Positions 25,535 through 34,883 of a stretch of 64,000 nt of DNA are shown here, piece after piece. The notes under the pieces are model-generated. The model did not search any database. It was not told the origin of the DNA and saw only the letters and a program-made list of their open reading frames with translations. How positions within the stretch are numbered: position 1 is the first letter of the stretch; every line of letters starts with the position of its first letter. The position numbers and the translations under genes are program-made. This DNA comes from Thalassospira sp. (lineage in GTDB: Bacteria; Pseudomonadota; Alphaproteobacteria; Rhodospirillales; Thalassospiraceae): contig NZ_PAQR01000007.1 in assembly GCF_002709775.1 (NCBI RefSeq), forward strand, positions 1-64,000, written 5' to 3'.

Positions 25535-26932
25535 ATGGCTGATTCCAGGAAGAAAACATCCGGGAAAACTGCAACGAAGCCGGTTTCCAAAGCGTCGCCC
25601 AAATCGACAGCGCCCGCAGTGGGAAGCACACCTGCCAAGCGCAGGGTGATGACATCTTCCGAGATCGAAGCTGCTGCCCAGAAGGTATCTGGCGCTGATG
25701 AAAAAATGGCGTCGGAGACTCAAGAGACTCCTTCGGCAATGTCCGAAGTTGCCGCAGCTAAAGCGCCGGAGAGTTCGGCTGCGCCAGTTAGTGCAGCACC
25801 CGAACCTATTAAGGACGAAGCGGCTGCGAAGGCAAAGCCATCGAGTGCGCCGAGTACCAAAAGTGCGCAATCCGGCCCGTCTGAAGAGGTGGTCGGGAGT
25901 GCTGCTGCTCCTGTAAAACCCCAGCCTGCATCCAAGGCACCTGCCTCTTCGCCAGCGCCGAAGACATCGAAACCCTATGAGAAGTCACCTGTTGCAACCA
26001 CCGGGGCCGCGCGACCTGCTGCGAAAAGTACGCCGGCAGCAAAATCGACAGCGCCCGTACCATCCACCAAAACTGAAAAGGCCAGTACCGTGAGCACGAA
26101 AAGCAAATCTGCGGCAACGAGCAAGTCGGCCGCTTCTTCCGCCCCGAAAAAAACAACCGCTGCAAAGGCAACCGCCAAAGCAGCCCCGAAAAAGGCCGCT
26201 GCTGCCCCGGCAAGTGCCGCAACCAAATCAGCACCCGCGCCAAAGGCATCAGCACCAGCCAAGCTTGCTGGAAAGGAGGCCGCGCCGCAATCAGCAGCGC
26301 CTACCAAACCGGCACCTGTGTCGACACCGGCCAAGCCGGCAGTTGCGCCAAAATCGGTCGAGGCAAAGCCAAAAGCCGAGCCAAAACAGGCCGACGTATT
26401 TGGCTTTGGCGCGCTGTTCATGGATGGCACCGGCATGGAGCCGTATTTCGAGCTTTGGAAAACCCCCGAGGTCGAAGCCATGGTTGCCGCTGGCAATGAT
26501 GCCTTTGAAGACAGTGTTTCTGCAGCCAACGAAGCATTCGGTAAAATCTTTGAAACCATGACCGGTCAGGCCGATGTATTTTCCGGGGCAGGGTCGCGGG
26601 TTGCCGCGCAGTATGAAGAGCTCCTCGATGCCCAGAAGAAAAGTTTCGAGGAAGTCTGGCAGGCAACCATGACGATGTTTGAAAAGACTGGCGGGATCGG
26701 AACCGAGCTTTCAAGCTGGATGCAGAAGGAATTTGAAGCATCGCAGGATGATCTTGATGAGCTGGCCAAAGTCGAAAGCCTTGCCGATCTTCAGGAGCTG
26801 CATTCGCGCATCCTCAATCGCTGCTATGCCAGCAGTATGGCCGAGGGTGAAAAGATGCAGGAAATCATGTTTTCTGCCATCTCGGATAGTCTGGATGCGA
26901 TCAGCAAGGCAACCAATGCCGCGATGAAATGA
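25535..26932 (+). CDS. Phasin-family granule protein with long Ala/Lys/Pro-rich N-terminal region
   Basis: A 465-residue protein. Residues 1 to about 290 are low complexity and rich in Ala, Lys, Pro and Ser, with histone H1-like blocks such as KKTTAAKATAKAAPKKAA. The last 170 residues are helical with phasin character (MEPYFELWKTPEVEAMVAAGNDAFEDSV, YEELLDAQKKSFEEVWQATMTMFEK). Phasins coat polyhydroxyalkanoate granules. PhaF of pseudomonads also joins a phasin domain to an H1-like DNA-binding tail, but there the tail is C-terminal. AGGAGG lies 8 nt before the ATG at 25535, which decides the start over an upstream frame. PhaR-like palindromes precede it. Confidence 0.75.
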   Translation: MADSRKKTSGKTATKPVSKASPKSTAPAVGSTPAKRRVMTSSEIEAAAQKVSGADEKMASETQETPSAMSEVAAAKAPESSAAPVSAAPEPIKDEAAAKAKPSSAPSTKSAQSGPSEEVVGSAAAPVKPQPASKAPASSPAPKTSKPYEKSPVATTGAARPAAKSTPAAKSTAPVPSTKTEKASTVSTKSKSAATSKSAASSAPKKTTAAKATAKAAPKKAAAAPASAATKSAPAPKASAPAKLAGKEAAPQSAAPTKPAPVSTPAKPAVAPKSVEAKPKAEPKQADVFGFGALFMDGTGMEPYFELWKTPEVEAMVAAGNDAFEDSVSAANEAFGKIFETMTGQADVFSGAGSRVAAQYEELLDAQKKSFEEVWQATMTMFEKTGGIGTELSSWMQKEFEASQDDLDELAKVESLADLQELHSRILNRCYASSMAEGEKMQEIMFSAISDSLDAISKATNAAMK

Positions 26933-26973
26933 TGCAAGCGACAATGTTGGATATTCCAGCAATCAGAATTTCC

Positions 26974-27008
26974 GGGCGGGTATGGCTTTTGGCCATGCCC
27001 GCTTTTTC
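26974..27008 (+). terminator. Terminator after the phasin gene
   Basis: An 11-bp stem with one G-T pair (26976-26986 with 26992-27002) and a following T run. Confidence 0.85.
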
Positions 27009-27235
27009 TTTGCCTGATTTCCTGCCATGCCATTTTGGATCAACAATAATCAGGAAGTTTGTTGCTTGATCTTGCAGTGCGTTATTCGCGGCCTAAATGA
27101 ATCGAAGATGGACAACAAACAACACTCGGATGCACAATAAATTCCTAGTGAGAACCGCGTAGCGTACTTTGAAAGAGTTTGGCAATGACCTATCATGGAG
27201 TTCACGCAGGAAATAAGGGTTCCGGTAAGTAGACG
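27009..27235. other. Spacer before clpS
   Basis: AT-rich non-coding DNA between the phasin terminator and clpS. It should hold the clpS-clpA promoter; no confident -35/-10 pair was assigned. Confidence 0.35.
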
Positions 27236-27562
27236 ATGACTGAACAGGATAATGACGGCACTGATCTGCCGAACACGGGGATCGTAACAAAGACACGGCC
27301 CAAGACGAAAAAGCCGTCCATGTACAAGGTGCTGTTGCTGAATGACGACTACACGCCGATGGAGTTCGTCGTTCACGTACTGGAACGGTTTTTCGAAAAA
27401 GGTCGTGAAGAAGCCACCGAGATCATGCTTCAGGTGCACCGCAAGGGTGTCGGAGTGTGCGGTGTCTTCACATATGAAATTGCAGAGACCAAAGTTAACC
27501 AGGTCATGGACCTGGCCCGCCAGAATCAGCATCCGCTGCAGTGTACCTTAGAGAAGGAGTGA
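27236..27562 (+). CDS. clpS: ATP-dependent Clp protease adaptor ClpS
   Basis: A 108-residue adaptor that binds N-degrons (Leu, Phe, Trp, Tyr at protein N-termini) and delivers them to ClpAP. The substrate pocket is seen in [20 protein letters not shown], where Asn and Asp contact the alpha-amino group, and in the His of LQVHRKGVG. The N-terminal 25 residues are a flexible tail that engages ClpA. The ClpA gene begins 4 nt after the ClpS stop with a ribosome site (AGAAGGAG) inside the ClpS end, so they are co-translated. Aat, which tags proteins for this route, is encoded at 36735-37400. Confidence 0.95.
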   Translation: MTEQDNDGTDLPNTGIVTKTRPKTKKPSMYKVLLLNDDYTPMEFVVHVLERFFEKGREEATEIMLQVHRKGVGVCGVFTYEIAETKVNQVMDLARQNQHPLQCTLEKE

Positions 27563-27565
27563 CAT

Positions 27566-29884
27566 ATGCTATCGCGCAATCTTGAGGAAAGCCTGCACCG
27601 TGCGCTCGCATATGCGTCGGAGCGCCGGCACGAATATGCCACTCTTGAACATCTTCTGTTGTCACTGACCGAAGATCAGGATGCACTGGCGGTACTTAAG
27701 GCCTGCCGGGTTGATATTGATCGCCTGCGGTCAGACCTTCTGGAATTCGCCGATAGCGAACTTTCCGGTCTGATCAGCGCACGCTTGGTAGATCCAAAGC
27801 CGACCGCCGGTTTCCAGCGCGTGATCCAGCGTGCAGCCATCCACGTTCAGTCGTCCGGCCGCGAAGAAGTGACCGGTGCAAACGTGCTGGTCGCGCTGTT
27901 CTCGGAGCGGGAGTCGCATGCGGTTTACTATCTGCAACTGCAGGATATGACGCGCCTTGATGCGGTGAATTACATTTCACACGGCATCGCCAAGGCGACC
28001 GAGCTTAATGAACGTCGCATCCCGCGTGGTGCCGACGAAGAGCCGGTATCGGGCATGCCGCCAGAAGGTGACGAAAGCGGCCCGGCCGAAGGCGAGGCGC
28101 TTAAGGCCTATTGTGTGAACCTTAATGTCAAGGCGCAGAGCGGCAAGATCGATCCTTTGATCGGCCGCCAGAGCGAGATTGACCGCACCATTCAGGTCCT
28201 GTGCCGTCGTACCAAAAACAACCCGCTTTATGTCGGGGATCCGGGCGTTGGTAAAACCGCCATCGCCGAGGGGCTTGCGCGCCGGATCAATGATGGTGAT
28301 GTGCCCGAGGTGCTCGAGAACGCCACGATCTTTGCCCTTGATATGGGCGCGCTTCTGGCCGGAACGCGCTATCGCGGTGATTTCGAGGAGCGCCTCAAGG
28401 CTGTGGTCAAGGAGCTTGAAGAGTACGAAGGTGCTGTTCTGTTCATTGATGAAATCCACACCGTGATCGGTGCCGGTGCGACGTCAGGCGGCGCAATGGA
28501 TGCGTCCAACCTGCTCAAGCCTGCGCTGGCAAGTGGGTCACTGCGTTGTATCGGGTCGACGACCTATAAGGAATTCCGCGGGCATTTTGAAAAGGACCGT
28601 GCCCTTGTCCGTCGTTTCCAGAAAATCGATGTCGAAGAACCGTCCGAAGCAGATACCGTCAAGATCCTTAAGGGGCTGAAGCCCTATTACGAGGAGCATC
28701 ATCAGGTCAAATACACCAACGAAGCGCTGCGTTCTGCGGTTGAGTTGGCGTCGCGTTACATCAGTGACCGCAAGCGGCCTGACAGTGCGATTGACGTGAT
28801 TGACGAGGTTGGTGCGTCGCGCATGCTGGTTGCACCAAGCAAGCGTAAGCGCACGGTTGGTAAACGTGATGTCGAGGAAATCGTCGCCAAGATCGCCCGC
28901 ATCCCACCAAAATCAGTCTCGACCGACGACCGCAAGGCACTGGCCAATCTGGAGCGCGACCTTAAAACCGTTGTGTTTGGTCAGGATGGTGCGATTGAAG
29001 CACTTGCGAGTGCGATCAAGCTTGCGCGCGCAGGCCTTCGTGAACCGGAAAAGCCGATTGGTAGCTATCTGTTCTCTGGCCCGACCGGTGTCGGTAAGAC
29101 GGAGGTCACCAAACAGCTGGCAACCGTCATGGGGATCGAGTTCATCCGCTTTGACATGTCGGAATATATGGAGCGCCACAGTGTGTCGCGCCTGATCGGT
29201 GCGCCGCCGGGCTATGTCGGCTTTGATCAGGGTGGTCTTCTGACCGATGCCGTGGATCAGCATCCGCACGCGGTTGTGCTGCTTGATGAAATTGAAAAGG
29301 CCCACCCGGACCTGTTCAATATTCTTCTGCAGGTCATGGACCACGGCAAACTGACTGACAATAATGGCAAGACGGTTGATTTCCGCAACGTCGTACTGGT
29401 CATGACGACCAATGCCGGCGCATCGGATATGGCCAAACCGCCGATCGGCTTCAAGCGTGAAATGCGCACCGGTGAAGATGAAGAAGCAATCAAACGCACC
29501 TTCACGCCGGAATTCCGCAACCGTCTGGATGCGGTCATTCCGTTCGCCAACCTGAAGCCGGAAGTCGTCAAGATGGTTGTCGACAAGTTCATCCTGCAGC
29601 TTGAAGCGCAGCTGGCGGATCGTAACGTTTCGATCGAGCTGACCGAAGCCGCACGGGCCTGGATGGCGGAGCGCGGTTACGACGTCGCATTCGGTGCGCG
29701 TCCGCTGGGCCGGGTCATTCAGGAGCACGTCAAGAAGCCGCTTGCCGAAGAATTGCTGTTTGGCAAACTGTCGAAGGGCGGGGCTGTCTTGGTCGATATC
29801 GAAGACGATGCTGTTGTCTTCCGTTATCCGGAAGATGAAAACGGCGAGAAACAGCAGAAGAAAGACCCGGAAATGGCGGGCTGA
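27566..29884 (+). CDS. clpA: ATP-dependent Clp protease ATP-binding subunit ClpA
   Basis: A 772-residue AAA+ unfoldase. Order: N-terminal Clp repeat domain ([20 protein letters not shown]), first AAA+ module with Walker A GDPGVGKT and Walker B LFIDEIH, second module with Walker A GPTGVGKT and Walker [13 protein letters not shown], and a C-terminal D2 small domain. The ClpP-docking tripeptide is present as IGF in KPPIGFKRE, which distinguishes ClpA from ClpB. It hexamerises on ClpP and threads substrates, including N-degron proteins handed over by ClpS. Length matches the family. Confidence 0.97.
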   Translation: MLSRNLEESLHRALAYASERRHEYATLEHLLLSLTEDQDALAVLKACRVDIDRLRSDLLEFADSELSGLISARLVDPKPTAGFQRVIQRAAIHVQSSGREEVTGANVLVALFSERESHAVYYLQLQDMTRLDAVNYISHGIAKATELNERRIPRGADEEPVSGMPPEGDESGPAEGEALKAYCVNLNVKAQSGKIDPLIGRQSEIDRTIQVLCRRTKNNPLYVGDPGVGKTAIAEGLARRINDGDVPEVLENATIFALDMGALLAGTRYRGDFEERLKAVVKELEEYEGAVLFIDEIHTVIGAGATSGGAMDASNLLKPALASGSLRCIGSTTYKEFRGHFEKDRALVRRFQKIDVEEPSEADTVKILKGLKPYYEEHHQVKYTNEALRSAVELASRYISDRKRPDSAIDVIDEVGASRMLVAPSKRKRTVGKRDVEEIVAKIARIPPKSVSTDDRKALANLERDLKTVVFGQDGAIEALASAIKLARAGLREPEKPIGSYLFSGPTGVGKTEVTKQLATVMGIEFIRFDMSEYMERHSVSRLIGAPPGYVGFDQGGLLTDAVDQHPHAVVLLDEIEKAHPDLFNILLQVMDHGKLTDNNGKTVDFRNVVLVMTTNAGASDMAKPPIGFKREMRTGEDEEAIKRTFTPEFRNRLDAVIPFANLKPEVVKMVVDKFILQLEAQLADRNVSIELTEAARAWMAERGYDVAFGARPLGRVIQEHVKKPLAEELLFGKLSKGGAVLVDIEDDAVVFRYPEDENGEKQQKKDPEMAG

Positions 29885-29936
29885 AAACGCCTTTCCCGGT
29901 TTTCAGGTTGTTGTTAATCATTGGCAGTATAGATTG

Positions 29937-29963
29937 GTGCCCGGGAATACTGTTCCCGGGCAC
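29937..29963 (+). terminator. Hairpin after clpA
   Basis: A perfect 11-bp stem (29937-29947 with 29953-29963) just before the next gene. It lacks a T tract, so it may be a weak terminator or an RNA-processing or stabilising hairpin rather than a classic terminator. Confidence 0.5.
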
Positions 29964-29989
29964 AATCATATCAAGAACGCCAGAATATC

Positions 29990-30532
29990 ATGAGCCAGGC
30001 TGCACAAAGAAAATTTCGAAACGAAGTCGAGGAGTTCCTGTCCCGGCTTGAGCTGCGCGCGCGTAAGCTGATCTCGCTCGCGGACGTTCTTGATAAGAAC
30101 GCCGATAAGTCCGATGTTACCGGTTATCGCCCGTTTCGAGAAGAGGTGGATAACTTCAAGGCGTTGTCGATTGTGATCATGGAGCGGATGAACAAGCTCG
30201 AAAGTCATCCCAAGAAAGAAGAGCTTGAAGAGCAGTTCCACAAGTTGCAGGTCTTGATGCTGCGTCTTGTCATCAAGACCAGCCTGAAGTTCTTTTTTAT
30301 CATGAGTGCCAAGGAGCACCTGCCGCTTGGCGCGCGCGAAATGTTCCAAAGCGAGTTGCGTACCCTCTATGAGGCAGAGCGAATGATCTCCGATCCGCGC
30401 TATATCAGTCAGCTTGACGACTCCGCCAAGGAAGACCTTGATACGGCCAAAGATATTCTCGAAGAAATCATCGAGAAGGCGCCGGCACTGCTGAATTTCA
30501 ATAAACCAAGAAAGAAAAAGCGCACCAGTTAG
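29990..30532 (+). CDS. Hypothetical helical protein
   Basis: A 180-residue, highly charged, almost wholly alpha-helical soluble protein with no signal peptide. Heptad-like stretches (FRNEVEEFLSRLELRARKLISLADVLDKN; MERMNKLESHPKKEELEEQFHKLQ) suggest coiled coil, and it ends in a basic tail PRKKKRTS. No family is recognised. It lies 105 nt after clpA across a GC-rich hairpin, so it could be read through from clpSA or have its own promoter. Base composition and codon use look native. Confidence 0.7.
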   Translation: MSQAAQRKFRNEVEEFLSRLELRARKLISLADVLDKNADKSDVTGYRPFREEVDNFKALSIVIMERMNKLESHPKKEELEEQFHKLQVLMLRLVIKTSLKFFFIMSAKEHLPLGAREMFQSELRTLYEAERMISDPRYISQLDDSAKEDLDTAKDILEEIIEKAPALLNFNKPRKKKRTS

Positions 30533-30587
30533 TGTGCCATAAGTTGCTTGCAAATAACGCAATTCTCTAAAGTATAGGTAGATTTTT

Positions 30588-30647
30588 GCATTTTGCGAAA
30601 ATAGAAGTTCGCATTTTGCAATCTTTGCATTTTGAAATGCAAAGATT
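30588..30647. repeat. AT-rich repeat block with 28-bp perfect inverted repeat
   Basis: GCATTTTGC occurs at 30588-30596 and 30611-30619, and a related GCATTTTG at 30627-30634. The last is part of a perfect inverted repeat: 13-nt arms at 30620-30632 and 30635-30647 around TG. There is no T tract, and no gene ends nearby. It lies about 85-140 bp upstream of a sigma-54-like promoter, the usual distance for an enhancer-binding-protein site. Confidence 0.6.
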
Positions 30648-30727
30648 ATGAGTTAATGTAATTTTACTCGGAAGGGGATGTGCCGAAATTTCCCGGAAAA
30701 CCGGCGATTTCAAAGGTTTTTCGAAAG

Positions 30728-30744
30728 TTGGCACACATCCTGCT
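30728..30744 (+). promoter_or_regulatory. Sigma-54 (RpoN) promoter candidate
   Basis: TTGGCACACATCCTGCT matches the YTGGCACG-N4-TTGCW consensus at all but two positions and keeps the obligatory GG-N10-GC spacing (GG 30730-30731, GC 30742-30743). Predicted transcription would begin near 30755. Confidence 0.6.
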
Positions 30745-30754
30745 TAGTTCCGGG

Positions 30755-30866
30755 TGGACAGTTGTTCTTTGCAGGGGCGCGTATCGCGCCTGGAACAACG
30801 TAATCTTCTGCAGTTTGCTCGTGTCCCAACCAAACTCAGCGGCGGTCTTATACCGCCGCTTTTTTC
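30755..30866 (+). ncRNA. Candidate small regulatory RNA
   Basis: The region between the sigma-54-like promoter and a strong terminator has no convincing open frame. The predicted RNA of about 112 nt would fold into a first hairpin (30761-30767 with 30793-30799, enclosing 30776-30781 with 30785-30790), a 38-nt single-stranded linker, and the terminator hairpin. This three-part layout is typical of trans-acting bacterial sRNAs. The nearest plus-strand gene ends 222 nt earlier, so the terminator is not explained by a coding transcript. No known RNA family was recognised. Confidence 0.5.
30838..30866 (+). terminator. Rho-independent terminator without an adjacent gene
   Basis: A 9-bp GC-rich stem (30838-30846 with 30852-30860) and a run of T. 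It lies over 300 nt after the nearest plus-strand stop codon and marks the end of the candidate sRNA. Confidence 0.88.
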
Positions 30867-31000
30867 TTGCCTGATTTCCGGGCTCACCATTTCCCCAGTT
30901 TCTGCCGATCGCACTGTTGTTTTGGCGCACGCAATCCACATATAGAAAATGTGGAAGCTCGTCTCATGCGGCTCCAAAGTTCCCAGGATTCTAAAAAAGG

Positions 31001-31029
31001 TTGTATTTGCGTTATATCCTTTGTATAAG
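31001..31029 (+). promoter_or_regulatory. Sigma-70-type promoter of the Cache/chemoreceptor pair
   Basis: TTGTAT (31001-31006), a 17-bp spacer, and TATAAG (31024-31029). GTATA (31023-31027) and TATAC (31034-31038) form an inverted repeat over the -10 that could be an operator. Confidence 0.55.
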
Positions 31030-31088
31030 GTGCTATACGAATAGATAGTCAATCTTCGCCGTCGGCATAGACTAGGGGAGTAAAACGA

Positions 31089-31706
31089 ATGAAGTCCAAG
31101 TGTGGTGTGGCTTTGGCCGGGATGCTGACAGCAGCAGTGCTTGCTGTGCCGCATACCGCATTTGCCAAGGCAGAGTTGCCGGGGGATCCCAACGCGCTCA
31201 TTACTGATCAGTTCATCCGCGATATCCGCGAATGGCTTGCCAATCCGGTTGTGGCGCTTTCCATTACGTCGCAGAACAAGCTCCGTAAGGATATGACACA
31301 GGGCGAGATTGATGCCGCCGACGAGCAATGGCGTGCGGAACGCGAAGCTGAAGATCAGCCGCTGGTGGCAGCAATTCTGACCAACCCACTGTCGAGCTAC
31401 CTGACACAGGTACAGGCACGCTCTGGCGGGATGTATGCCGAAATCTTTGTAATGGATGCAGCTGGCCTGAACGTTGGGCAAAGCTCCATCACCTCGGATT
31501 TCTGGCAGGGGGATGAGGCGAAGTTCCAGAACACCTATCCGAATGGCCCAGATGCGGTTTTCATTGATGAAGCCGAATACAACGAAAATTCTGACGCCTG
31601 GCTGTCGCAGCTCAACATGACGATGAGCGATGCGGACCGTCAGCCGATCGGTGCCGTGACCATCGAGGTCAATCTCAATGAACTTGCGCGCCGTCGCGGT
31701 CTGTAG
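31089..31706 (+). CDS. Periplasmic Cache (PDC)-like sensor protein
   Basis: A 205-residue protein with a Sec signal peptide ([19 protein letters not shown] with cleavage near AFAKA) and no other membrane segment. The C-terminal 100 residues look like a Cache fold: [39 protein letters not shown], where the FVMDAAGxxV strand-turn and the DFWQGDE segment are typical. It would be a soluble periplasmic ligand-binding domain. The gene sits 11 nt before a chemoreceptor whose own sensor region is helical, so the two probably act together; that partnership is inference. Confidence 0.75.
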   Translation: MKSKCGVALAGMLTAAVLAVPHTAFAKAELPGDPNALITDQFIRDIREWLANPVVALSITSQNKLRKDMTQGEIDAADEQWRAEREAEDQPLVAAILTNPLSSYLTQVQARSGGMYAEIFVMDAAGLNVGQSSITSDFWQGDEAKFQNTYPNGPDAVFIDEAEYNENSDAWLSQLNMTMSDADRQPIGAVTIEVNLNELARRRGL

Positions 31707-31717
31707 GGAGAACAGTC

Positions 31718-33400
31718 ATGAAATTCTTTGAAAACCTCTCTATCCCGGCAAAGCTGATGTCCTGTTTTGCCATCATGATTGCTGTCATTTTGATGGTCGC
31801 TGGTGCTGGCATCTTCGCGACCATGAAGGTCGATAGTGCGAATGTTGACCGCGAATATCTGTCAGAATTTGAACGCGATTACCGTGATCTTGATCGTGCT
31901 TACCTTTCGGCACGACAGGCCCTCGTTTACTTCCTGACCACAGGTGATCGTACCGGTCTGACCAGCTATGAAGAGTCACTGGAGCGCATTGATAGCGAAA
32001 CGGACGCACTCAAGACATATGAATCGATCAGCCCAGCCGTAGCTAAATTGATTGAAGACATGGATGCGGCAATTGATCGTTGGGAAGAAATCGCTGCCCA
32101 GCAGGCACAGCTGATGCGTCATTACCTGACCGTCAACCACGCCCGTGCCATCGAGGCATCTGGCGAGCCGCGGGAACTTTCCGATCAGGTCACGATGATT
32201 GCGGGCGAGCTTGCTAAAAACATTGATCAGCTGGTGGCAGAAGTTAAGGCGGATGTCGAACAAGCGATGCTGATCTTCCAGGTGCCGCTGGGTATCGGGG
32301 TTGTCTTGCTGATCGCGATGGCGGCTCTGTTTGGTGGTACCTTGTCACGCATGATCGCAACTCCGATCCGTAAAATGACTGAAGCCATGGGGAACCTTGC
32401 TTCTGGTAACCTTGATATCGAAACGCTAGATATGAAGCGTGCCGATGAAGTTGGTGCGATGGCGAAATCGCTTGAAGTCTTCCGCGAGAACGCCCGTGAA
32501 CGTGCCCGTATGGCTGAGCAGGAAAAAGTCGAAGCCAAACGCCAGGTCGAACGTAGCCAGCGCATGGGTACGCTGACCAAGGGGTTTGATGACAAAATCC
32601 AGGACGTTCTGCAAGCCGTGAACGCAGCGCTTAATGATGTCCGTTCGGCATCTGAAACGCTGACTTCCCATGCTCAGCGTGCCAACCAGGATGCCCAGGA
32701 TGTGGCAGAGCAGGCCCAAGAGTCTTCGACCAACATCGAAACCGTGGCTTCTGCAACCGCACAGCTGTCGGCCTCGATTTCAGAAATCTCGTCGCAGATT
32801 GCACGCGTGACTGAAATCACCCAGGTCGCGGTAGGCGAAACCGAACGTACCAACGAACGCGTTTCGAAACTCAATGATGCTGCGCAAAGCGTTGGCGAGG
32901 TTGTCAACCTGATCAGTGACATTGCCGACCAGACCAACCTGCTGGCACTGAACGCAACCATTGAATCGGCCCGTGCGGGTGAAGCGGGTAAAGGCTTTGC
33001 TGTGGTGGCCGGTGAGGTGAAAAACCTTGCTTCCCAGACCGTCAAGGCGACCGAACAGATCACTGCCAAGATTGCCGAGATGCAAAGCGAAACCGGTGCG
33101 GCTTCCGAGGCTGTGCGTGGCTTTGCCGACACCATCACCAAGATTGATGAACTGATGTCGGTTGTCGCCAGCGCGGTTGAAGAGCAGGGCGCTGCGACCG
33201 AGGAAATCTCGCGCAGTGTCGAAGGGGCTGCCAACGGTAACGTAGCCATCACCAATGCCGTTAAAAACGTTGCTGATGCCACGACCGAAAGCGGTGATCT
33301 TTCCAATGGTCAGCTTGACAGTGTCGGGCGTCTGGCCGCCGCCAACGATGAGCTTCGCAGCCACGTGAACGGCTTCCTGAACGACGTCCGTTCGGTCTGA
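31718..33400 (+). CDS. Methyl-accepting chemotaxis protein
   Basis: A 560-residue chemoreceptor. A first membrane helix at about 12-34 and a second at about 187-208 flank a helical periplasmic sensor of about 150 residues ([34 protein letters not shown]), resembling a four-helix-bundle or CHASE3-type domain. A HAMP domain follows ([20 protein letters not shown]). The signalling hairpin tip is recognisable as [41 protein letters not shown]. It relays ligand state to CheA/CheW. It shares an operon with the upstream Cache-like protein and ends at a strong terminator. No che genes are in the window. Confidence 0.93.
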   Translation: MKFFENLSIPAKLMSCFAIMIAVILMVAGAGIFATMKVDSANVDREYLSEFERDYRDLDRAYLSARQALVYFLTTGDRTGLTSYEESLERIDSETDALKTYESISPAVAKLIEDMDAAIDRWEEIAAQQAQLMRHYLTVNHARAIEASGEPRELSDQVTMIAGELAKNIDQLVAEVKADVEQAMLIFQVPLGIGVVLLIAMAALFGGTLSRMIATPIRKMTEAMGNLASGNLDIETLDMKRADEVGAMAKSLEVFRENARERARMAEQEKVEAKRQVERSQRMGTLTKGFDDKIQDVLQAVNAALNDVRSASETLTSHAQRANQDAQDVAEQAQESSTNIETVASATAQLSASISEISSQIARVTEITQVAVGETERTNERVSKLNDAAQSVGEVVNLISDIADQTNLLALNATIESARAGEAGKGFAVVAGEVKNLASQTVKATEQITAKIAEMQSETGAASEAVRGFADTITKIDELMSVVASAVEEQGAATEEISRSVEGAANGNVAITNAVKNVADATTESGDLSNGQLDSVGRLAAANDELRSHVNGFLNDVRSV

Positions 33401-33420
33401 CGCACAAGACTTAACATGAC

Positions 33421-33456
33421 AAAAGGCGCGGGAATTTCCCGCGCCTTTTCTTTTTG
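33421..33456. terminator. Terminator between the chemoreceptor and the convergent acetyltransferase gene
   Basis: A perfect 13-bp stem (33421-33433 with 33437-33449) followed by T-rich sequence; the A tract on the left allows use from both sides. Confidence 0.9.
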
Positions 33457-33478
33457 GGATATGTGGGCTTAGGCCGGG

Positions 33479-34675
33479 TTACGAGCCCGGTTGTTCCTGC
33501 CGATAGGGACTGTGTTCCGACAGGATATAGTCGCGATCCTGATCAATATGGTCGCGTTCTTGCCTCAGAAACTGCGCAACCGCGCGCTTGAGGCCCGGGT
33601 CTGCAATCAAGTGGGCGGAATGGGTGATGACGGGTTCGTAGCCGCGCTGGATCTTGTGTTCGCCCTGTGCGCCGGCCTCGACCGTTTTAAGGCCATGTTC
33701 AATCGCGATATCAATGGCCTGATAGTAACAGGTCTCGAAATGCAAAAGCGGGGTGCGATCAATCGTGCCCCAGTTACGGCCATAAAGCGTTTCCGACCCG
33801 ATCATGTTAAGTGCACCGGCCACCATTTCCCCATCATTAAACGCGCAGACCAGAACTGTGCGATCGCGAATGCGCTCATGGAGCAAATCAAAGAAGTCAC
33901 GCGTCAGATAGGCCTGACCCCATTTGCGATCCGATGTATCACGATAGAAATGATAAAACCGGTCCCAATGATGGGGTTTCAGATCATCGCCGCGCAGGGC
34001 TTGAAAACTGTAACCGGCTTCAAGAACCTGTTTGCGTTCCTTGCGCAGGTTCTTGCGCTTGCGCGAATTAAGCGCGCCAAGGAAATCGTCAAAATTCTGA
34101 TAATCGCGATTGCGCCAGTGATATTGCATGCCGGTGCGCGCAAGGAACCCGGCCTGTTCCATCTGCCTGCTTTCATCGCCACTGCAAAACGTCACATGCA
34201 AGGTCGCTATGCCAAGCTTTTCAGGCAGGATCGTCATGCCATTGATCAGCGCAGTGCGCACGCTTTCGGGATCCGGGTGATCCTTGGCGATAAGCAGTCT
34301 TGGGCCAGGGACGGGTGAAAAGGGGACTGCTGATTGCAGTTTCGGGTAATAGCGACCGCCAGCCCGCTCATAGGCCTCTGCCCAGGCCCAGTCAAAAACA
34401 TACTCGCCGTAAGAATGGCCTTTGACATAAAGCGGCACGATGCCGATGACGGAACCTGTTTCATCTTCGGCCACCAGATGGAAGGGCTGCCAGCCTGTTT
34501 CGGCCGTGGTCGATCTGCTGTCTTCCATGGCCGAAAGAAAGGCAAAACTGACGAACGGGTTGTCCGACCCCGCGCAGTTGTCCCAGTTCTGTTGGCCGAT
34601 TTGGTGAATATCGGTGACGGTTCTGATTTCGACAGGCAAAGCAAGTTCCCCGAAGCGGGGCCCCAAAGGTGACAA
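33479..34675 (-). CDS. FemAB-like / DUF482 GNAT-family acetyltransferase
   Basis: A 398-residue protein of the FemAB-like GNAT group often labelled peptidoglycan biosynthesis or recognition. Features include NPFVSFAFLSAMEDSRS near the N-terminus, RKRKNLRKERKQVLEAGYSF mid-chain, and a C-terminal LHFETCYYQAIDIAIEHGLKTVEAGAQGEHKIQRGYEP, which is characteristic of this family. No signal peptide. The substrate is not known. Start is TTG 34675 in the longest frame; TTG 34639, with GGGGAA 5 nt upstream, is a good alternative. It is divergent from serA. Confidence 0.78.
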   Translation of the reverse strand: MSPLGPRFGELALPVEIRTVTDIHQIGQQNWDNCAGSDNPFVSFAFLSAMEDSRSTTAETGWQPFHLVAEDETGSVIGIVPLYVKGHSYGEYVFDWAWAEAYERAGGRYYPKLQSAVPFSPVPGPRLLIAKDHPDPESVRTALINGMTILPEKLGIATLHVTFCSGDESRQMEQAGFLARTGMQYHWRNRDYQNFDDFLGALNSRKRKNLRKERKQVLEAGYSFQALRGDDLKPHHWDRFYHFYRDTSDRKWGQAYLTRDFFDLLHERIRDRTVLVCAFNDGEMVAGALNMIGSETLYGRNWGTIDRTPLLHFETCYYQAIDIAIEHGLKTVEAGAQGEHKIQRGYEPVITHSAHLIADPGLKRAVAQFLRQERDHIDQDRDYILSEHSPYRQEQPGS

Positions 34676-34883
34676 CGGCCCGTTGAAGGGGCCTGATTTT
34701 CATACGCATTAGCCGGTATATGCGTTCAGAAGATAGGCGCAATGCGTATTTACGCAAGGGAAAGCCTTTGACGGACGTGCCGCGAAGTCCTATTTCATTG
34801 TGCCACAGACCGATTTTAAACGGTTTGAAAAACGGCTCGGGGATTTTCCCGTGTCGCCCTCGCGAAGAAAAGGATGGTGCGCC

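Noticed and set aside
30754-30945. A 63-codon plus-strand frame across the candidate sRNA
   Set aside because: It reads straight through a strong intrinsic terminator and has no ribosome binding site.
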